From assembly GCA_964479665.1 (NCBI GenBank), contig CAYZNN010000001.1:124001-188000 (forward strand): 64,000 bases of DNA, read 5' to 3'. The stretch's first letter is position 1, and every line of letters starts with the position of its first letter. The stretch is from UBA2287 sp964479665 (lineage in GTDB: Bacteria > Bacteroidota > Bacteroidia > Bacteroidales > Tenuifilaceae). Position numbers and translations under genes: made by a program. Below the pieces are notes generated by a model. The model had not been told where the DNA came from. It was given only the letters and a program-made list of their open reading frames with translations, and ran no database searches. Positions 26,282 through 35,587 of the stretch are shown one piece after another.

Positions 26282-27466
26282 TTATACCATTTGTTTCACC
26301 AAATCAGCAGCATCCTGCAGCGAAACGGCCGAGTAAACTTTAAGGCCGCTCGCATCAATAAGTTCCTTACCTTCCTTTGCGTTGGTTCCTTGCAAGCGAA
26401 CAATAACCGGAACGGGAATATTACCAACCTCCTTGTATGCATCAACAACGCCCTGTGCAACGCGATCGCAGCGAACAATTCCTCCGAAAATATTAATTAG
26501 AATGGCTTTTACGTTGGGGTCTTTAAGAATTATTCTGAAACCGTTGGCAACGGTTTGGGCATTTGCTGTGCCTCCAACATCGAGAAAGTTGGCAGGGTCG
26601 CCACCCGAAAGTTTAATAATATCCATTGTGGCCATTGCCAAACCGGCACCGTTAACCATGCAGCCAACGTTACCATCGAGTTTAACAAAGTTTAGGTTCG
26701 ACTCCGATGCTTCTACCTCGGTTGGGTCTTCTTCGTCTAAATCTCTAAGGGCTGTCAATTCGGGGTGGCGATAGAGCGCGTTATCGTCGATATTCACCTT
26801 GGCATCGGCAGCAAAAATATTATCGTCAGAAGTTTTTACAACGGGGTTAATTTCAAAAAGCGATGCATCGCTTTCAGTATACGCATTGTAGAGTGCCATA
26901 ACAAACTTAACCATTTGCGAGAAGGCTTTCCCCGAGAGCCCTAAATTAAAGGCAACCCTTCGAGCCTGAAAAGCCTGAATACCTGTTGGGTGTATTTCCT
27001 CTTTAAAAATAAGGTGTGGCGTTTTGGCAGCAACCGCCTCAATGTCCATACCTCCTTCTGTAGAGTACAGAATCATGTTTCGGCCTGATGCCCTGTTGAG
27101 CAAAATGCTCATGTAGTACTCCTTAACCTCCGATGGACCGGGGTGGTAAATACCCTGCTCAATTAAAATTTTTTTAACCAATTTGCCATTGTGCCCAGTT
27201 TGATGGGTTACTAGGGTCATGCCGAGTATGTTTTTGGCATACGTTGCAACCTCATCAATGTTTTTGGCAATTTTAACGCCTCCTCCTTTGCCTCTTCCAC
27301 CGGCATGAATTTGTGCTTTAACGGCAATGGCATTGGTGCCGGTTTCGCTCAGGATGATTCTGGCAGCTTCTGTGGCTTCATCAACAGTAAATGCAACTTT
27401 ACCCATGGGTACAGCCACCCCGCTTCTTTTCAGAATTTCCTTGGCTTGGTATTCGTGAATGTTCAT
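26282..27466 (-). CDS. sucC: Succinate-CoA ligase (ADP-forming), beta subunit
   Basis: 394 residues. With SucD it interconverts succinyl-CoA and succinate while making ATP or GTP. The ATP-grasp N-terminus MNIHEYQAKEILKRSGVAVP, VKAQIHAGGRGKGGGVK, the metal/nucleotide part FEINPVVKT and the C-terminal ligase domain ILINIFGGIVRCDRVAQGVV are all typical. sucD is not adjacent, as is often seen in Bacteroidota. A near-consensus -7 box (TATCTTTA) lies 25-32 bases upstream on the minus strand. Confidence 0.95.
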   Translation of the reverse strand: MNIHEYQAKEILKRSGVAVPMGKVAFTVDEATEAARIILSETGTNAIAVKAQIHAGGRGKGGGVKIAKNIDEVATYAKNILGMTLVTHQTGHNGKLVKKILIEQGIYHPGPSEVKEYYMSILLNRASGRNMILYSTEGGMDIEAVAAKTPHLIFKEEIHPTGIQAFQARRVAFNLGLSGKAFSQMVKFVMALYNAYTESDASLFEINPVVKTSDDNIFAADAKVNIDDNALYRHPELTALRDLDEEDPTEVEASESNLNFVKLDGNVGCMVNGAGLAMATMDIIKLSGGDPANFLDVGGTANAQTVANGFRIILKDPNVKAILINIFGGIVRCDRVAQGVVDAYKEVGNIPVPVIVRLQGTNAKEGKELIDASGLKVYSAVSLQDAADLVKQMV

Positions 27467-27566
27467 ATGATAGTATTTTTGCTTTCAGTTTAAAGATACG
27501 AAAAACGCAGTTTTTTAATTAGGTTTGCCAAAAATAACGATTCCTTTTTCATAAATCAATTGCTGA

Positions 27567-28103
27567 ATGAGTAATAATAGGAAATTGCAACTCGATGAGT
27601 TGAAACGAAAGACGATAGATGAGAATTTAAAATCGCAAAAACTTCCTTTGGTGGTGGTGCTCGACAATGTTCGAAGTTTAAATAATATTGGTTCAATTTT
27701 TCGTACAGCCGATGCTCTTGGAGTTGAGAAGGTTTTTTTATGTGGTATTTCGGGAACCCCTCCGCACCGTGAAATCCATCGAACAGCATTGGGCGCAGAG
27801 GAATCAGTGCATTGGCAGTACTTTGAGAAAACGCTCGATGCGATTAATGAATTAAAGAGAGATGGTTACATAATCTGCTCAGTTGAGCAAACTGCAGCAA
27901 GCATAGATACTCGTAGTTTTAATCCGAGTAGAAAAGAAAAGTATGCAATTGTTTTTGGCAATGAAGTCAAGGGTGTTGAACAATCGATAGTCGATTCATC
28001 TCATAATACCATAGAGATTCCCCAGTTCGGCACAAAGCATTCGTTTAATGTGTCGGTTACAGCAGGTATTGTTGTGTGGCACTTTTTTACAAAACTTTCG
28101 TAG
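27567..28103 (+). CDS. TrmH/SpoU-family RNA 2'-O-methyltransferase
   Basis: 178 residues of the SPOUT trefoil-knot superfamily. The three SpoU motifs are present: VVVLDNVRSLNNIGSIFRTA (motif 1), AIVFGNEVKGV (motif 2) and IPQFGTKHSFNVSVTAGIV (motif 3). It methylates a ribose 2'-OH in tRNA or rRNA. There is no N-terminal substrate-binding domain as in RlmB, so it is the minimal tRNA-type enzyme (TrmH/TrmL-like); the target nucleotide is not predictable. Confidence 0.9.
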   Translation: MSNNRKLQLDELKRKTIDENLKSQKLPLVVVLDNVRSLNNIGSIFRTADALGVEKVFLCGISGTPPHREIHRTALGAEESVHWQYFEKTLDAINELKRDGYIICSVEQTAASIDTRSFNPSRKEKYAIVFGNEVKGVEQSIVDSSHNTIEIPQFGTKHSFNVSVTAGIVVWHFFTKLS

Positions 28104-28105
28104 AA

Positions 28106-28129
28106 AAAAGGCGCCAACAGGCGCCTTTT
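28106..28129. terminator. Bidirectional terminator between the SpoU gene and the lipoprotein gene
   Basis: Perfect 10-bp stem AAAAGGCGCC / GGCGCCTTTT (28106-28115, 28120-28129), AACA loop, three bases after the SpoU stop. Confidence 0.9.
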
Positions 28130-28148
28130 CTATTGAATTTCAATATTG

Positions 28149-29867
28149 TTATTCAACAATAACTTTAAAACCATCGTTTTGGAAGTAGTTGCGGAACTCG
28201 AGATCAACTTTGGCGCGAGCTTTCAGTGAAGCATCCTTTCCAACAGCAGTACGTAGGTTGGTAAGAAGCGCATTCTCATCCTGAGTGCGGGCACCAATAA
28301 TAGCTAGGCCATAAAATGCTTTAGCAGAATCGAGTTTTTTGAATGTATTGCGAGCTGCTTCGGTTTTTCCGGTAAGAAGCATGGCCAAACCTTGATTGAA
28401 ACTGTCGGTTCCGCCAAGGTACTCAACTGCTGCAGGGTAGTTGCCTTTTTGAATAGCGAATGCGCCAAGGTTTTCCTTAACTTCAGGACCAGCGTTGGTT
28501 GCACCAAGGAAAATCGATTCGGCATCGGCATATTTACCTTCTAAGACCAAAACGCAAGCGTTGTTGTTTTTCACAACAGCATTGTTGGCATCAAGGGCAA
28601 TTGCTTTGTCAATAGCGCCCCTAGCAGTAGCAGCATCGCCCTTAAGTATGGCTACATAAGCAACATTGTTGAATGCGCGAACCTCATTGTGCAACTCAGC
28701 AGCTTTTTGGTATACTTTCAATTTGGTATCCATATCGTTGAAAAGGGTAGCAGCATAAAGGATCTCCTCAATTTTCAGGCTATCCATATTGTTTGCTTCA
28801 ACCATCTCTTTAAACTGCTCGTCGGAGTATCCAACATTATCAATCTTTGCTATCATTTTTGAGCGACGAAGTTCGGGAAGCACCTTCTCAGCAAGAACTT
28901 TAAATACCTTGCTCATGTTGCGAATTTCTTTTTCACGTACAACTGGGTCAGAGTACATAGAAAGTACGCGGAGAATCAGCTCTTTGTCTTGAATTTCAGA
29001 GGCTTGAACCAGTTTTTGAAATCCATCCCAGTCCTCTGCAGTAACTTCTGCAGTTACAAAATCGGCGGCATTCCCTTGAACGTTAGCCCTTTTGAATACA
29101 TCGGCCAACCATTTTTCAGCGGTTTTTCCACGATCCTTTGAAAGTTTGTCATTCACTTTCTCAGGGCCATCCGGCGATGCATACGAAGAAACTTTAATGC
29201 CTTTTAATTCTTTACCCTGGTTGGCAGCAGTTTCAGCAATGAATTTCTCCATCGCTGCTATGTCTTCTTTAGTAAGTTCAGATTTACGAAGGTCGGAACG
29301 CTGAATAACATAGTTAATTTGAGCTTCAGTTTCTTTACTTGTAATCCTAACAAACTTATCTTTTAGCATTATTGGTTTGGGGTTGAACTCAACAAGTCTT
29401 GGTGTAGCTAAAACGCCTACGCCAATTTTCTGTGGTGCATCGAAAGGAATTTGTTTATCCTTATACATTATTATGAAACGAAGTTCCAGATCCGATTTAA
29501 TCATGGCATCTTTGTATTCAAACTCAATGTCGTGTTTGAAGCTGCCACCAGCATCGAACGAAATAACTTGGTTGTTTTCCTCTACATCCTGACCTTGTAG
29601 GATTTTAACAGGAAGAACAAGTTCGCCACCCTCGTAAACAAGAACTGGTGTTACTTCAACCTTCGCCTTTTTATTGAAGTATTTTGGGGGAATGGTACCT
29701 TCAATGGTGCCTTTAACCATGGTGCCATGTACTTCTAAGGGGTTGGGAGTAACCTTAAGCACAAAACCTTCGGGAAGCTGCTTCATTTTGTCAACTCCAC
29801 CGCAACCGCTCAGGATGAGGGCCCCCAGAGCAGTAAAAACTAATAGGTTCAATTTTATTCGTTTCAT
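28149..29867 (-). CDS. Large lipoprotein with OmpA-like and TPR regions
   Basis: 572 residues from the ATG at 29865-29867, chosen because it gives a lipoprotein signal (MKRIKLNLLVFTAL, lipobox LSGC, near residue 22). A beta-rich region follows (about 25-190), then an OmpA-C-like segment with GIKVSSYASPDGPEKVND and KLSKDRGKTAEKWL (about 230-290), and from about 400 onward helical repeats resembling TPRs (AFNNVAYVAILKGDAATARG and ACVLVLEGKYADAE). This suggests an outer-membrane lipoprotein that contacts peptidoglycan and scaffolds other proteins; no specific function is assigned. Transcribed alone. Confidence 0.82.
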   Translation of the reverse strand: MKRIKLNLLVFTALGALILSGCGGVDKMKQLPEGFVLKVTPNPLEVHGTMVKGTIEGTIPPKYFNKKAKVEVTPVLVYEGGELVLPVKILQGQDVEENNQVISFDAGGSFKHDIEFEYKDAMIKSDLELRFIIMYKDKQIPFDAPQKIGVGVLATPRLVEFNPKPIMLKDKFVRITSKETEAQINYVIQRSDLRKSELTKEDIAAMEKFIAETAANQGKELKGIKVSSYASPDGPEKVNDKLSKDRGKTAEKWLADVFKRANVQGNAADFVTAEVTAEDWDGFQKLVQASEIQDKELILRVLSMYSDPVVREKEIRNMSKVFKVLAEKVLPELRRSKMIAKIDNVGYSDEQFKEMVEANNMDSLKIEEILYAATLFNDMDTKLKVYQKAAELHNEVRAFNNVAYVAILKGDAATARGAIDKAIALDANNAVVKNNNACVLVLEGKYADAESIFLGATNAGPEVKENLGAFAIQKGNYPAAVEYLGGTDSFNQGLAMLLTGKTEAARNTFKKLDSAKAFYGLAIIGARTQDENALLTNLRTAVGKDASLKARAKVDLEFRNYFQNDGFKVIVE

Positions 29868-29986
29868 AATTTTTAAGGTGTTTAGTTTAGATTTCAAGAA
29901 TAGTCAAATTTGTCAAACAACATACAAACATAATACACTTTAGGTAAAATTAAAAGCTTAAGGGTCAAAAAACATTTTAAAAATCT

Positions 29987-30616
29987 TTAAAATGTTACTC
30001 TGTTAATGCCATTTGAGTGTTTTTGTTCAAAAATTATCGATTTCAATTTCACATAATCATTGGGATTCGAAACAAAATCGATGTTGGAAGTATCAATTAA
30101 TAGGAAAGTGAAATCGGGGTGTTGCCTAAAAAATTCGAAGTATCCGGCCTGGATTTTTTCAAGGTACTCGGCAGTTATATTTTGCTCGTAATCCCTGCCT
30201 CTTTTTTTAATATTTTCTAATAAGCCACTAATTGGTTTATGTAAAAAGACGTATAAATCGGGCTTGGGTATGGAATTGTAAATTATTTCAAATATTTGGC
30301 GGTAAAGATTATACTCGTCTATTTGTAGGGTGTTCTGGGCAAATATGAGCGATTTCATAAAGAAATAGTCGGCAATTACCATGGGTTGAAATAGGTTGCT
30401 GCTGCGCAGTTCGGCATTAAGTTGCTTATACCGTTCCGCCAAGAATGAGAGTTCTAATGGAAAGCTGAATCGCTCTGGGTCGTTGTAAAATTTCGGAAGG
30501 AATGGATTATCGGCAAATTGTTCGAGGACCAATCGTGCGTTCAGGTCTGTAGCAATTCTGCTGGCAAGGGTAGTTTTGCCAGCACCAATATTCCCTTCTA
30601 TTACAACGTATTGCAT
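29987..30616 (-). CDS. Deoxynucleoside kinase family protein
   Basis: 209 residues. The P-loop EGNIGAGKTTLA is at residue 7-18, with the deoxynucleoside kinase features FADNPFLPKFYNDPERFSFPLE cut short here as FADNPFLPKFYND, the ERYKQL and IADYFFMKSLIFA segments, and the lid KKRGRDYEQNI. Family members phosphorylate deoxyadenosine/deoxyguanosine or related nucleosides for salvage. The substrate cannot be fixed from sequence. Separated from the next gene by the perfect 21-bp hairpin. Confidence 0.87.
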   Translation of the reverse strand: MQYVVIEGNIGAGKTTLASRIATDLNARLVLEQFADNPFLPKFYNDPERFSFPLELSFLAERYKQLNAELRSSNLFQPMVIADYFFMKSLIFAQNTLQIDEYNLYRQIFEIIYNSIPKPDLYVFLHKPISGLLENIKKRGRDYEQNITAEYLEKIQAGYFEFFRQHPDFTFLLIDTSNIDFVSNPNDYVKLKSIIFEQKHSNGINRVTF

Positions 30617-30640
30617 TTAGGTTTGTTCTCTTGGTTTTGC

Positions 30641-30687
30641 ATTAACTAGAAAGGAAATCTAGCGGGTAGATTTCCTTTCTAGTTAAT
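30641..30687 (-). terminator. Perfect 21-bp stem-loop between prolyl oligopeptidase and dNK genes
   Basis: Positions 30641-30661 and 30667-30687 are perfectly complementary over 21 bases with a 5-base GCGGG/CCCGC loop. It starts 19 bases beyond the prolyl oligopeptidase stop. There is no T-tract after the stem in either direction, so this is atypical for an intrinsic terminator; transcript-end protection or processing is possible. Confidence 0.6.
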
Positions 30688-30705
30688 AATTAGTATGTTT
30701 TATGG

Positions 30706-32814
30706 TCAATTGATCTTTACATCCATTGTATAGAATAGGAACGAAATCATATCGGTTGCCTCCTCTATTTGAAGTGCAGTTGGAGTTCCAGCGCCATGGC
30801 CTGCACGAGTTTGAATCCTGATTAACTTGGGTAAGCCATGTCGTTGCTTTTCCTGCATGGTAGCAATGTACTTAAATGAGTGAGCGGGTACAACGCGGTC
30901 GTCGTGATCGGCAGTAGTTACAAGTATGGCAGGGTAGTTTCCGTTCGTACGAATATTGTGCAAAGGGGAGTACTTGTATAGGTTCAAGAATTGAACCGAA
31001 TCCTCGCTCGAACCATAGTCGTTAACCCATGCCCAACCAATGGTGAATTTGTGGAAGCGAAGCATATCCATTACGCCAACCTGAGGAATGGCTGCTCTGA
31101 AAAGTTCCGGGCGCTGATTAACCACCGCTCCCACTAAAAGTCCACCGTTAGAACCTCCCTGAATTGCAAGACGTTTTGGTGAAGTGTATTTTTCGTTGAC
31201 AAGGTACTCGGCAGCAGCTATAAAGTCGTCGAAAACATTCTGCTTGTTCAATTTTGTTCCGGCACGATACCAGTTCTCACCGTATTCTCCACCACCACGA
31301 ATGTTTGCCAGCGCATACACGCCCCCATTCTCGAGCCAAGCTAAGCGCGATATGCTGAAAGAAGGAGTTAGGCTAATGTTAAAACCGCCATAACCATAAA
31401 GTAGAGTGGGGTTTTGGCCATTAAGTTCAATACCTTTTTTATGAACAATGAACATGGGCACATCGGTTCCATCCTTGCTTTTGTAAAAAATTTGCTTGGT
31501 CTCGTATGCATCAAAGTCGAACTGAATATCGGGAGAGAAATGCCGTTCCGACTCATTGGTGGCCACATTGTATTTGTAAACCACAGAGGGCACAGTGAAC
31601 GATGTATAAATATAAAAAGCAATAGGTTGCTTGATATTCGAGCTGATTCCGGCAATCGTTCCAATGGCAGGAAGTTGCATTTGGTGGAGTTTCTCTCCGT
31701 TAATGCTGTATACCTCCGCTTTGCTCTTGGCGTCTTCTATGTAGGTAGCAATAATTTTGCCATCGGCAAATTGGCAACTCTCCAGTACTTCCTTGCGCTC
31801 GGGAATAACATCGCGCCAATTGCCCACATCGTTGCTGGCCATATTAATTTTAACCAGTTTATATTTTGGAGCCCTAAAGTTGGTAAGTACGTAAAGGAAG
31901 TCGTCAACATTATCGAGAACAGAATAGTTGTAATCGAAACTGGTGGTTAATTGAATAAAGTCGCGATCGTTATTGAGGTTTTTAACATACAGCGAGTTGC
32001 CTTGAGTCGATTCGCTTTCGTAAATTATTAGGTACTTTTCGTCGCTAGTAACTTGAGCAGCATAGTTGCGCAAGGGGAATTGCTTATTTTGGAAAATGAG
32101 GTTGTCTGTTTCTTGGCTGGTTCCCAACTTATGGTAATAAACTTTGTGAAACTCATTAATTTTGCTCAGTTCACCTCCGTCTTTAGGTTCGTCGTATCGG
32201 CTATAAAAGAAACCATCTTTATGCCACGATATGCCTGAGAATTTTACCCATTTAATTTCATCGGGAAGTACTTTGCGTGAGTCGATTTCCATTACCCTAA
32301 TCTTTTGCCAATCTGATCCGCCATCAGATGTGGAGTAGGCTAAGTATTTTCCATCTTTAGAAACACTAATGGCCCCCAAGGCAACGGTTCCATCTTCAGA
32401 GAAGGTATTGGGGTCGAGCAGAAGTTCTGGCTCATCGGTTAGCGATTTTTGAACATACAGAACGGATTGGTTCTGAAGTCCAACCTTTTTATAGAAAAAA
32501 TAACGTCCTCCTTCGTAAAAAGGGGCAGAGAGCTTATCGTAATTCCAAATTTGGGTAAGCCGCTCCTTTATTGTATTCCTGAAAGGAATTTTATTTAAAT
32601 AATCGAAGGTAACGGCATTTTGAGCTTCTATCCATTTAGCGGTTTCCTCAGAGCTGTCGTCCTCGAGCCAGCGGTATGGGTCGGCAATAGTTTTTCCGAA
32701 ATACACGTCGGTAACGTCAACTTTTTTAGTTTCGGGATACTTAAGCGACGATCTGTCGCACGAAACAGAAAATAGAATGCTGGCTGAAAGAATCACGATG
32801 ACAATCTTTTTCAT
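30706..32814 (-). CDS. Prolyl oligopeptidase (S9A), lipoprotein
   Basis: 702 residues from the ATG at 32812-32814; the start is chosen because it yields a lipoprotein signal (KKIVIVILSASILFSVSC, lipobox Cys near 20) and because a -7 promoter box lies upstream of it. The N-terminal peptidase S9A motif VFGKTIADPYRWLED appears here as VYFGKTIADPYRWLEDD, then a seven-blade propeller and the alpha/beta hydrolase domain with catalytic Ser in GGSNGGLLVG, Asp in ADHDDRVVPAHSF and His in RAGHGAG. It cuts short peptides after proline, in the periplasm or at the outer membrane. Confidence 0.94.
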   Translation of the reverse strand: MKKIVIVILSASILFSVSCDRSSLKYPETKKVDVTDVYFGKTIADPYRWLEDDSSEETAKWIEAQNAVTFDYLNKIPFRNTIKERLTQIWNYDKLSAPFYEGGRYFFYKKVGLQNQSVLYVQKSLTDEPELLLDPNTFSEDGTVALGAISVSKDGKYLAYSTSDGGSDWQKIRVMEIDSRKVLPDEIKWVKFSGISWHKDGFFYSRYDEPKDGGELSKINEFHKVYYHKLGTSQETDNLIFQNKQFPLRNYAAQVTSDEKYLIIYESESTQGNSLYVKNLNNDRDFIQLTTSFDYNYSVLDNVDDFLYVLTNFRAPKYKLVKINMASNDVGNWRDVIPERKEVLESCQFADGKIIATYIEDAKSKAEVYSINGEKLHQMQLPAIGTIAGISSNIKQPIAFYIYTSFTVPSVVYKYNVATNESERHFSPDIQFDFDAYETKQIFYKSKDGTDVPMFIVHKKGIELNGQNPTLLYGYGGFNISLTPSFSISRLAWLENGGVYALANIRGGGEYGENWYRAGTKLNKQNVFDDFIAAAEYLVNEKYTSPKRLAIQGGSNGGLLVGAVVNQRPELFRAAIPQVGVMDMLRFHKFTIGWAWVNDYGSSEDSVQFLNLYKYSPLHNIRTNGNYPAILVTTADHDDRVVPAHSFKYIATMQEKQRHGLPKLIRIQTRAGHGAGTPTALQIEEATDMISFLFYTMDVKIN

Positions 32815-32850
32815 AGGATATTGTGGTTTCGTTAAAATCTTGATTTGACA

Positions 32851-32858
32851 CAAAAATA
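32851..32858 (-). promoter_or_regulatory. -7 promoter element (TATTTTTG) for prolyl oligopeptidase
   Basis: Exact TAnnTTTG match about 37 bases before the ATG; it lies inside the in-frame upstream extension and so supports the shorter protein. Confidence 0.5.
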
Positions 32859-32951
32859 AAAATAAGTTTACAAAGTAGTTTATTCCAACCCCCCTTTTTC
32901 GAAATATTTCTGGATTATGTATTGAATTAAGTGTTTTGTTGGTCTATTATG

Positions 32952-32981
32952 AAAAGAAAAGGTGGCTTTACGGGCCACCTT
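32952..32981 (-). terminator. Rho-independent terminator after pnp
   Basis: Stem AAGGTGGC / GCCACCTT (32959-32966, 32974-32981) followed on the minus strand by TTTTCTTTTC, 29 bases after the pnp stop. Confidence 0.82.
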
Positions 32982-33009
32982 AAAATGAGTATTGTAGTGT
33001 TTTTCAATA

Positions 33010-35148
33010 CTACTCTTTCTTTTGCGAATTCTGTTCAGGTTTTGGAAGTAACGCTTTGCGCGAAAGTTTGAGTTTACCTGTTTTCTTGTCGGTTTCAATG
33101 AGTTTTACCTCAATTACATCGCCTTCTTTCAGAACGTCCTCTACTTTTTCAACACGTCGCCACTCAATTTCAGAAATGTGAAGTAACCCATCTTTACCCG
33201 GAAGAATTTCAACGAATGCACCAAAGGGCATAATCGATTTAACTTTACCAGTATATACTTCGCCAACTTCAGGTACGGCAACAATTCCTCTAATCCACTT
33301 AACTGCTTTGTTGCGCGATTCACCATTGTCGGCAAAAACGGTAACAATACCACCTACGGTATCTTCTTCAATATTAATGGTAGCGCCAGTTTCGCGTTGA
33401 ATTTCCTGTATCACTTTGCCACCTGGCCCAATTACAGCACCAATAAGGTCGCGAGGAATGCGGAATTGTTCAATTCGGGGTGCATGAGGCTTAAGGTCGG
33501 TGCGGGGTTCGTTAATAGCGCTGAGCATGCAACCTAGAATATGCATTCGTCCTGCCCGGGCTTGTTCAAGCGCTTTGGCCAGCACTTCGTACGAAAGGCC
33601 ATCTACTTTTATATCCATCTGGGTAGCAGTTATGCCATCCTTTGTGCCAGTTACTTTAAAGTCCATGTCGCCCAAGTGATCCTCGTCGCCCAGAATGTCG
33701 GAAAGAACTGCATAGCGAGTGCTTCCAGCTTCAGTAATGAGGCCCATTGCGATTCCAGAAACGGGTTTTTTAATTTGAATACCTGCATCCATTAGAGCTA
33801 AAGTTCCAGCGCAAACAGTTGCCATCGATGATGATCCGTTGGATTCGAGAATGTCGCTAACGACCCTTATTGCGTAAGGGTTTTTTTCGCCAGTTGGAAC
33901 CATCCCTTTTATGGCCCTATGGGCTAAGTTACCGTGACCTACCTCGCGACGACTTACACCACGTGAGGGTTTTGCTTCACCCGTAGAGAAAGGAGGAAAG
34001 TTGTAGTGAAGCACAAATTTTTCGGTACCTCTGAGTAGTACCTCATCAATTATTTTCTCGTCTAGTTTTGTACCCAGCGTAACTGTTGTGAGCGATTGGG
34101 TTTCACCACGAGTGAAAAGGGCCGAGCCGTGAGCAGAAGGCAGAAAATCGACTTCGCACTCAATGGGGCGAATCTGGTCGGTTTTACGACCGTCGAGGCG
34201 AATACCTTCGTTCAGAATCATATTCCGCATGGCATCCTTTTCAACCTGATGGTAGTAGCGAGATACGAGTGAGGCTTTTGCTTCTCGATCGGCTTCGCTA
34301 AGGGTTTGAATGAAATCTTCTTTGATTGCTGCGAAGGCCTCGGAGCGTTCGTGCTTGGGAAGCATCGATTTGGCAACAGAGTAGGCTTTATTGTAGCAGA
34401 ATTCGTGAACCTGCTTTTTCAGTTCCTCGTCGTTGGTTTCGTGGCAATACTGTCGTTTAATAATGGCCATTTCTTTAGCCAGTTCCATTTGGGCTTGGCA
34501 GTGCTTCTTTATTTCGGTATGGGCGGTTTTAATCGCTTCGAGCATTACAGCTTCTGAAACCTCTTTCATTTCGCCTTCAACCATAAGAATGTTATCGTAG
34601 GTTGCACCAACCATTATATCAAGGTCGGCTTGGTCCATTTGGCTAAAAGTTGGGTTAATAACAAACTCGCCGTTAATGCGAGCAACTCGAACCTCAGATA
34701 TGGGGCCATGGAAAGGAATATCGGAAACAGCTAAGGCGGCAGATGCAGCAAGCCCAGCCAATGCATCGGGTTGGGTGTCCTTGTCGGCCGAAATTAGATT
34801 AATTGTAACGAAAGTTTCAGCGTGATAATCGTCGGGGAAAAGTGGGCGAAGGGCTCTGTCGACCAGACGTGCTATCAGTATTTCGTAGTCAGAGGGTCGG
34901 GCTTCGCGTTTCAAGAATCCGCCAGGGAAACGGCCGCTGGCTGCAAATTTTTCTTTATACTCAACGCTAAGGGGCATGAAATCAACATCGTCTTTGGCGT
35001 CTTTGGCGCTAACAACTGTTGCTAGCAGCATGGTATTACCCATGCGAATTACAACCGATCCGTCGGCCTGACGGGCCAATTTACCCGTTTCAATAACAAT
35101 GGACCTTCCATCGTTGAGATCGATTGATTTTTTTACAACATTAAACAT
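33010..35148 (-). CDS. pnp: Polyribonucleotide nucleotidyltransferase (PNPase)
   Basis: 712 residues. A phosphate-dependent 3'-5' exoribonuclease of RNA decay. Two RNase PH domains (about 5-210 and 310-545; KREARPSDYEILIARLVDRALRP is represented by RPSDYEILIARLVDRALRP; second-domain FPPFSTGEAKPSRGVSRREVGHG shows as SRREVGHGNLAHRAI), the helical linker, a KH domain (GAVIGPGGKVIQEI, about 560-610) and an S1 domain (YTGKVKSIMPFGAFVEI, about 625-695). It follows rpsO on the same strand as in many bacteria, with hairpins in the gap. Confidence 0.97.
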   Translation of the reverse strand: MFNVVKKSIDLNDGRSIVIETGKLARQADGSVVIRMGNTMLLATVVSAKDAKDDVDFMPLSVEYKEKFAASGRFPGGFLKREARPSDYEILIARLVDRALRPLFPDDYHAETFVTINLISADKDTQPDALAGLAASAALAVSDIPFHGPISEVRVARINGEFVINPTFSQMDQADLDIMVGATYDNILMVEGEMKEVSEAVMLEAIKTAHTEIKKHCQAQMELAKEMAIIKRQYCHETNDEELKKQVHEFCYNKAYSVAKSMLPKHERSEAFAAIKEDFIQTLSEADREAKASLVSRYYHQVEKDAMRNMILNEGIRLDGRKTDQIRPIECEVDFLPSAHGSALFTRGETQSLTTVTLGTKLDEKIIDEVLLRGTEKFVLHYNFPPFSTGEAKPSRGVSRREVGHGNLAHRAIKGMVPTGEKNPYAIRVVSDILESNGSSSMATVCAGTLALMDAGIQIKKPVSGIAMGLITEAGSTRYAVLSDILGDEDHLGDMDFKVTGTKDGITATQMDIKVDGLSYEVLAKALEQARAGRMHILGCMLSAINEPRTDLKPHAPRIEQFRIPRDLIGAVIGPGGKVIQEIQRETGATINIEEDTVGGIVTVFADNGESRNKAVKWIRGIVAVPEVGEVYTGKVKSIMPFGAFVEILPGKDGLLHISEIEWRRVEKVEDVLKEGDVIEVKLIETDKKTGKLKLSRKALLPKPEQNSQKKE

Positions 35149-35190
35149 ACAAACTGGGAATTTATTTATTAGTGGTTTTGGTTAACAGAA

Positions 35191-35221
35191 AATCAGAGGT
35201 TGTTGTTCACTACCTCTGATT
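35191..35221 (-). promoter_or_regulatory. Hairpin in the pnp leader
   Basis: A 10-bp perfect stem AATCAGAGGT / ACCTCTGATT (35191-35200, 35212-35221) with an 11-base loop about 43 bases upstream of the pnp start. No T-tract follows, so a processing or autoregulatory site is plausible, as PNPase controls its own leader in E. coli. Confidence 0.55.
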
Positions 35222-35228
35222 ATAATGC

Positions 35229-35257
35229 GAAAAAAGGCAATTTCGAGAATTGCCTTT
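35229..35257 (-). terminator. Rho-independent terminator after rpsO
   Basis: Stem AAAGGCAATT / AATTGCCTTT (35233-35242, 35248-35257) with T-run continuing on the minus strand, 7 bases past the rpsO stop. Confidence 0.85.
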
Positions 35258-35263
35258 GGTTTC

Positions 35264-35536
35264 TTATTTTCTCAGGTTAAGCGCCTTTATTATGGCACGA
35301 TACCTTTCAATGTCCTGATCTTTGAGGTAGTCTAAAAGTCTTCTCCGCTTACCCACCAGTTTTAGCAGCGAGCGCTGGGTTCCGTAATCCTTACGGTGCT
35401 TTTTCAAGTGCTCGGTTAGGTGGTTGATACGGTAGGAAAATAGCGCTATTTGGCTCTCGGCAGAACCAGTATCGCTATTAGACTTTCCGTACTGATCAAA
35501 AATCTCCTTCTTCTTGTCGGCGTTTAAATATTCCAT
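35264..35536 (-). CDS. rpsO: 30S ribosomal protein S15
   Basis: 90 residues starting MEYLNADKKKEIFDQYGKS at the ATG 35534-35536. Signatures SDTGSAESQIALFSYRINHL, HLKKHRKDYGTQRSLLKLVG and KRRRLLDYLK are definitive. S15 nucleates the central domain of the 30S subunit. The reading frame is open 22 codons further upstream but that part covers the promoter and is not S15. A -7 box lies 44-51 bases upstream. Confidence 0.98.
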   Translation of the reverse strand: MEYLNADKKKEIFDQYGKSNSDTGSAESQIALFSYRINHLTEHLKKHRKDYGTQRSLLKLVGKRRRLLDYLKDQDIERYRAIIKALNLRK

Positions 35537-35579
35537 AGTACTCTTTTTTGTGGGTAAGTTATTCGCACAATTTGAGGTG

Positions 35580-35587
35580 CAAAGGTA
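35580..35587 (-). promoter_or_regulatory. -7 promoter element (TACCTTTG) for rpsO
   Basis: Exact TAnnTTTG match on the minus strand about 44 bases before the S15 ATG. Confidence 0.6.

Noticed and set aside
32880..33098. 72-codon basic frame overlapping the pnp 3' end
   Set aside because: It is a shifted frame of the pnp tail and crosses the pnp terminator; no ribosomal-protein family fits.
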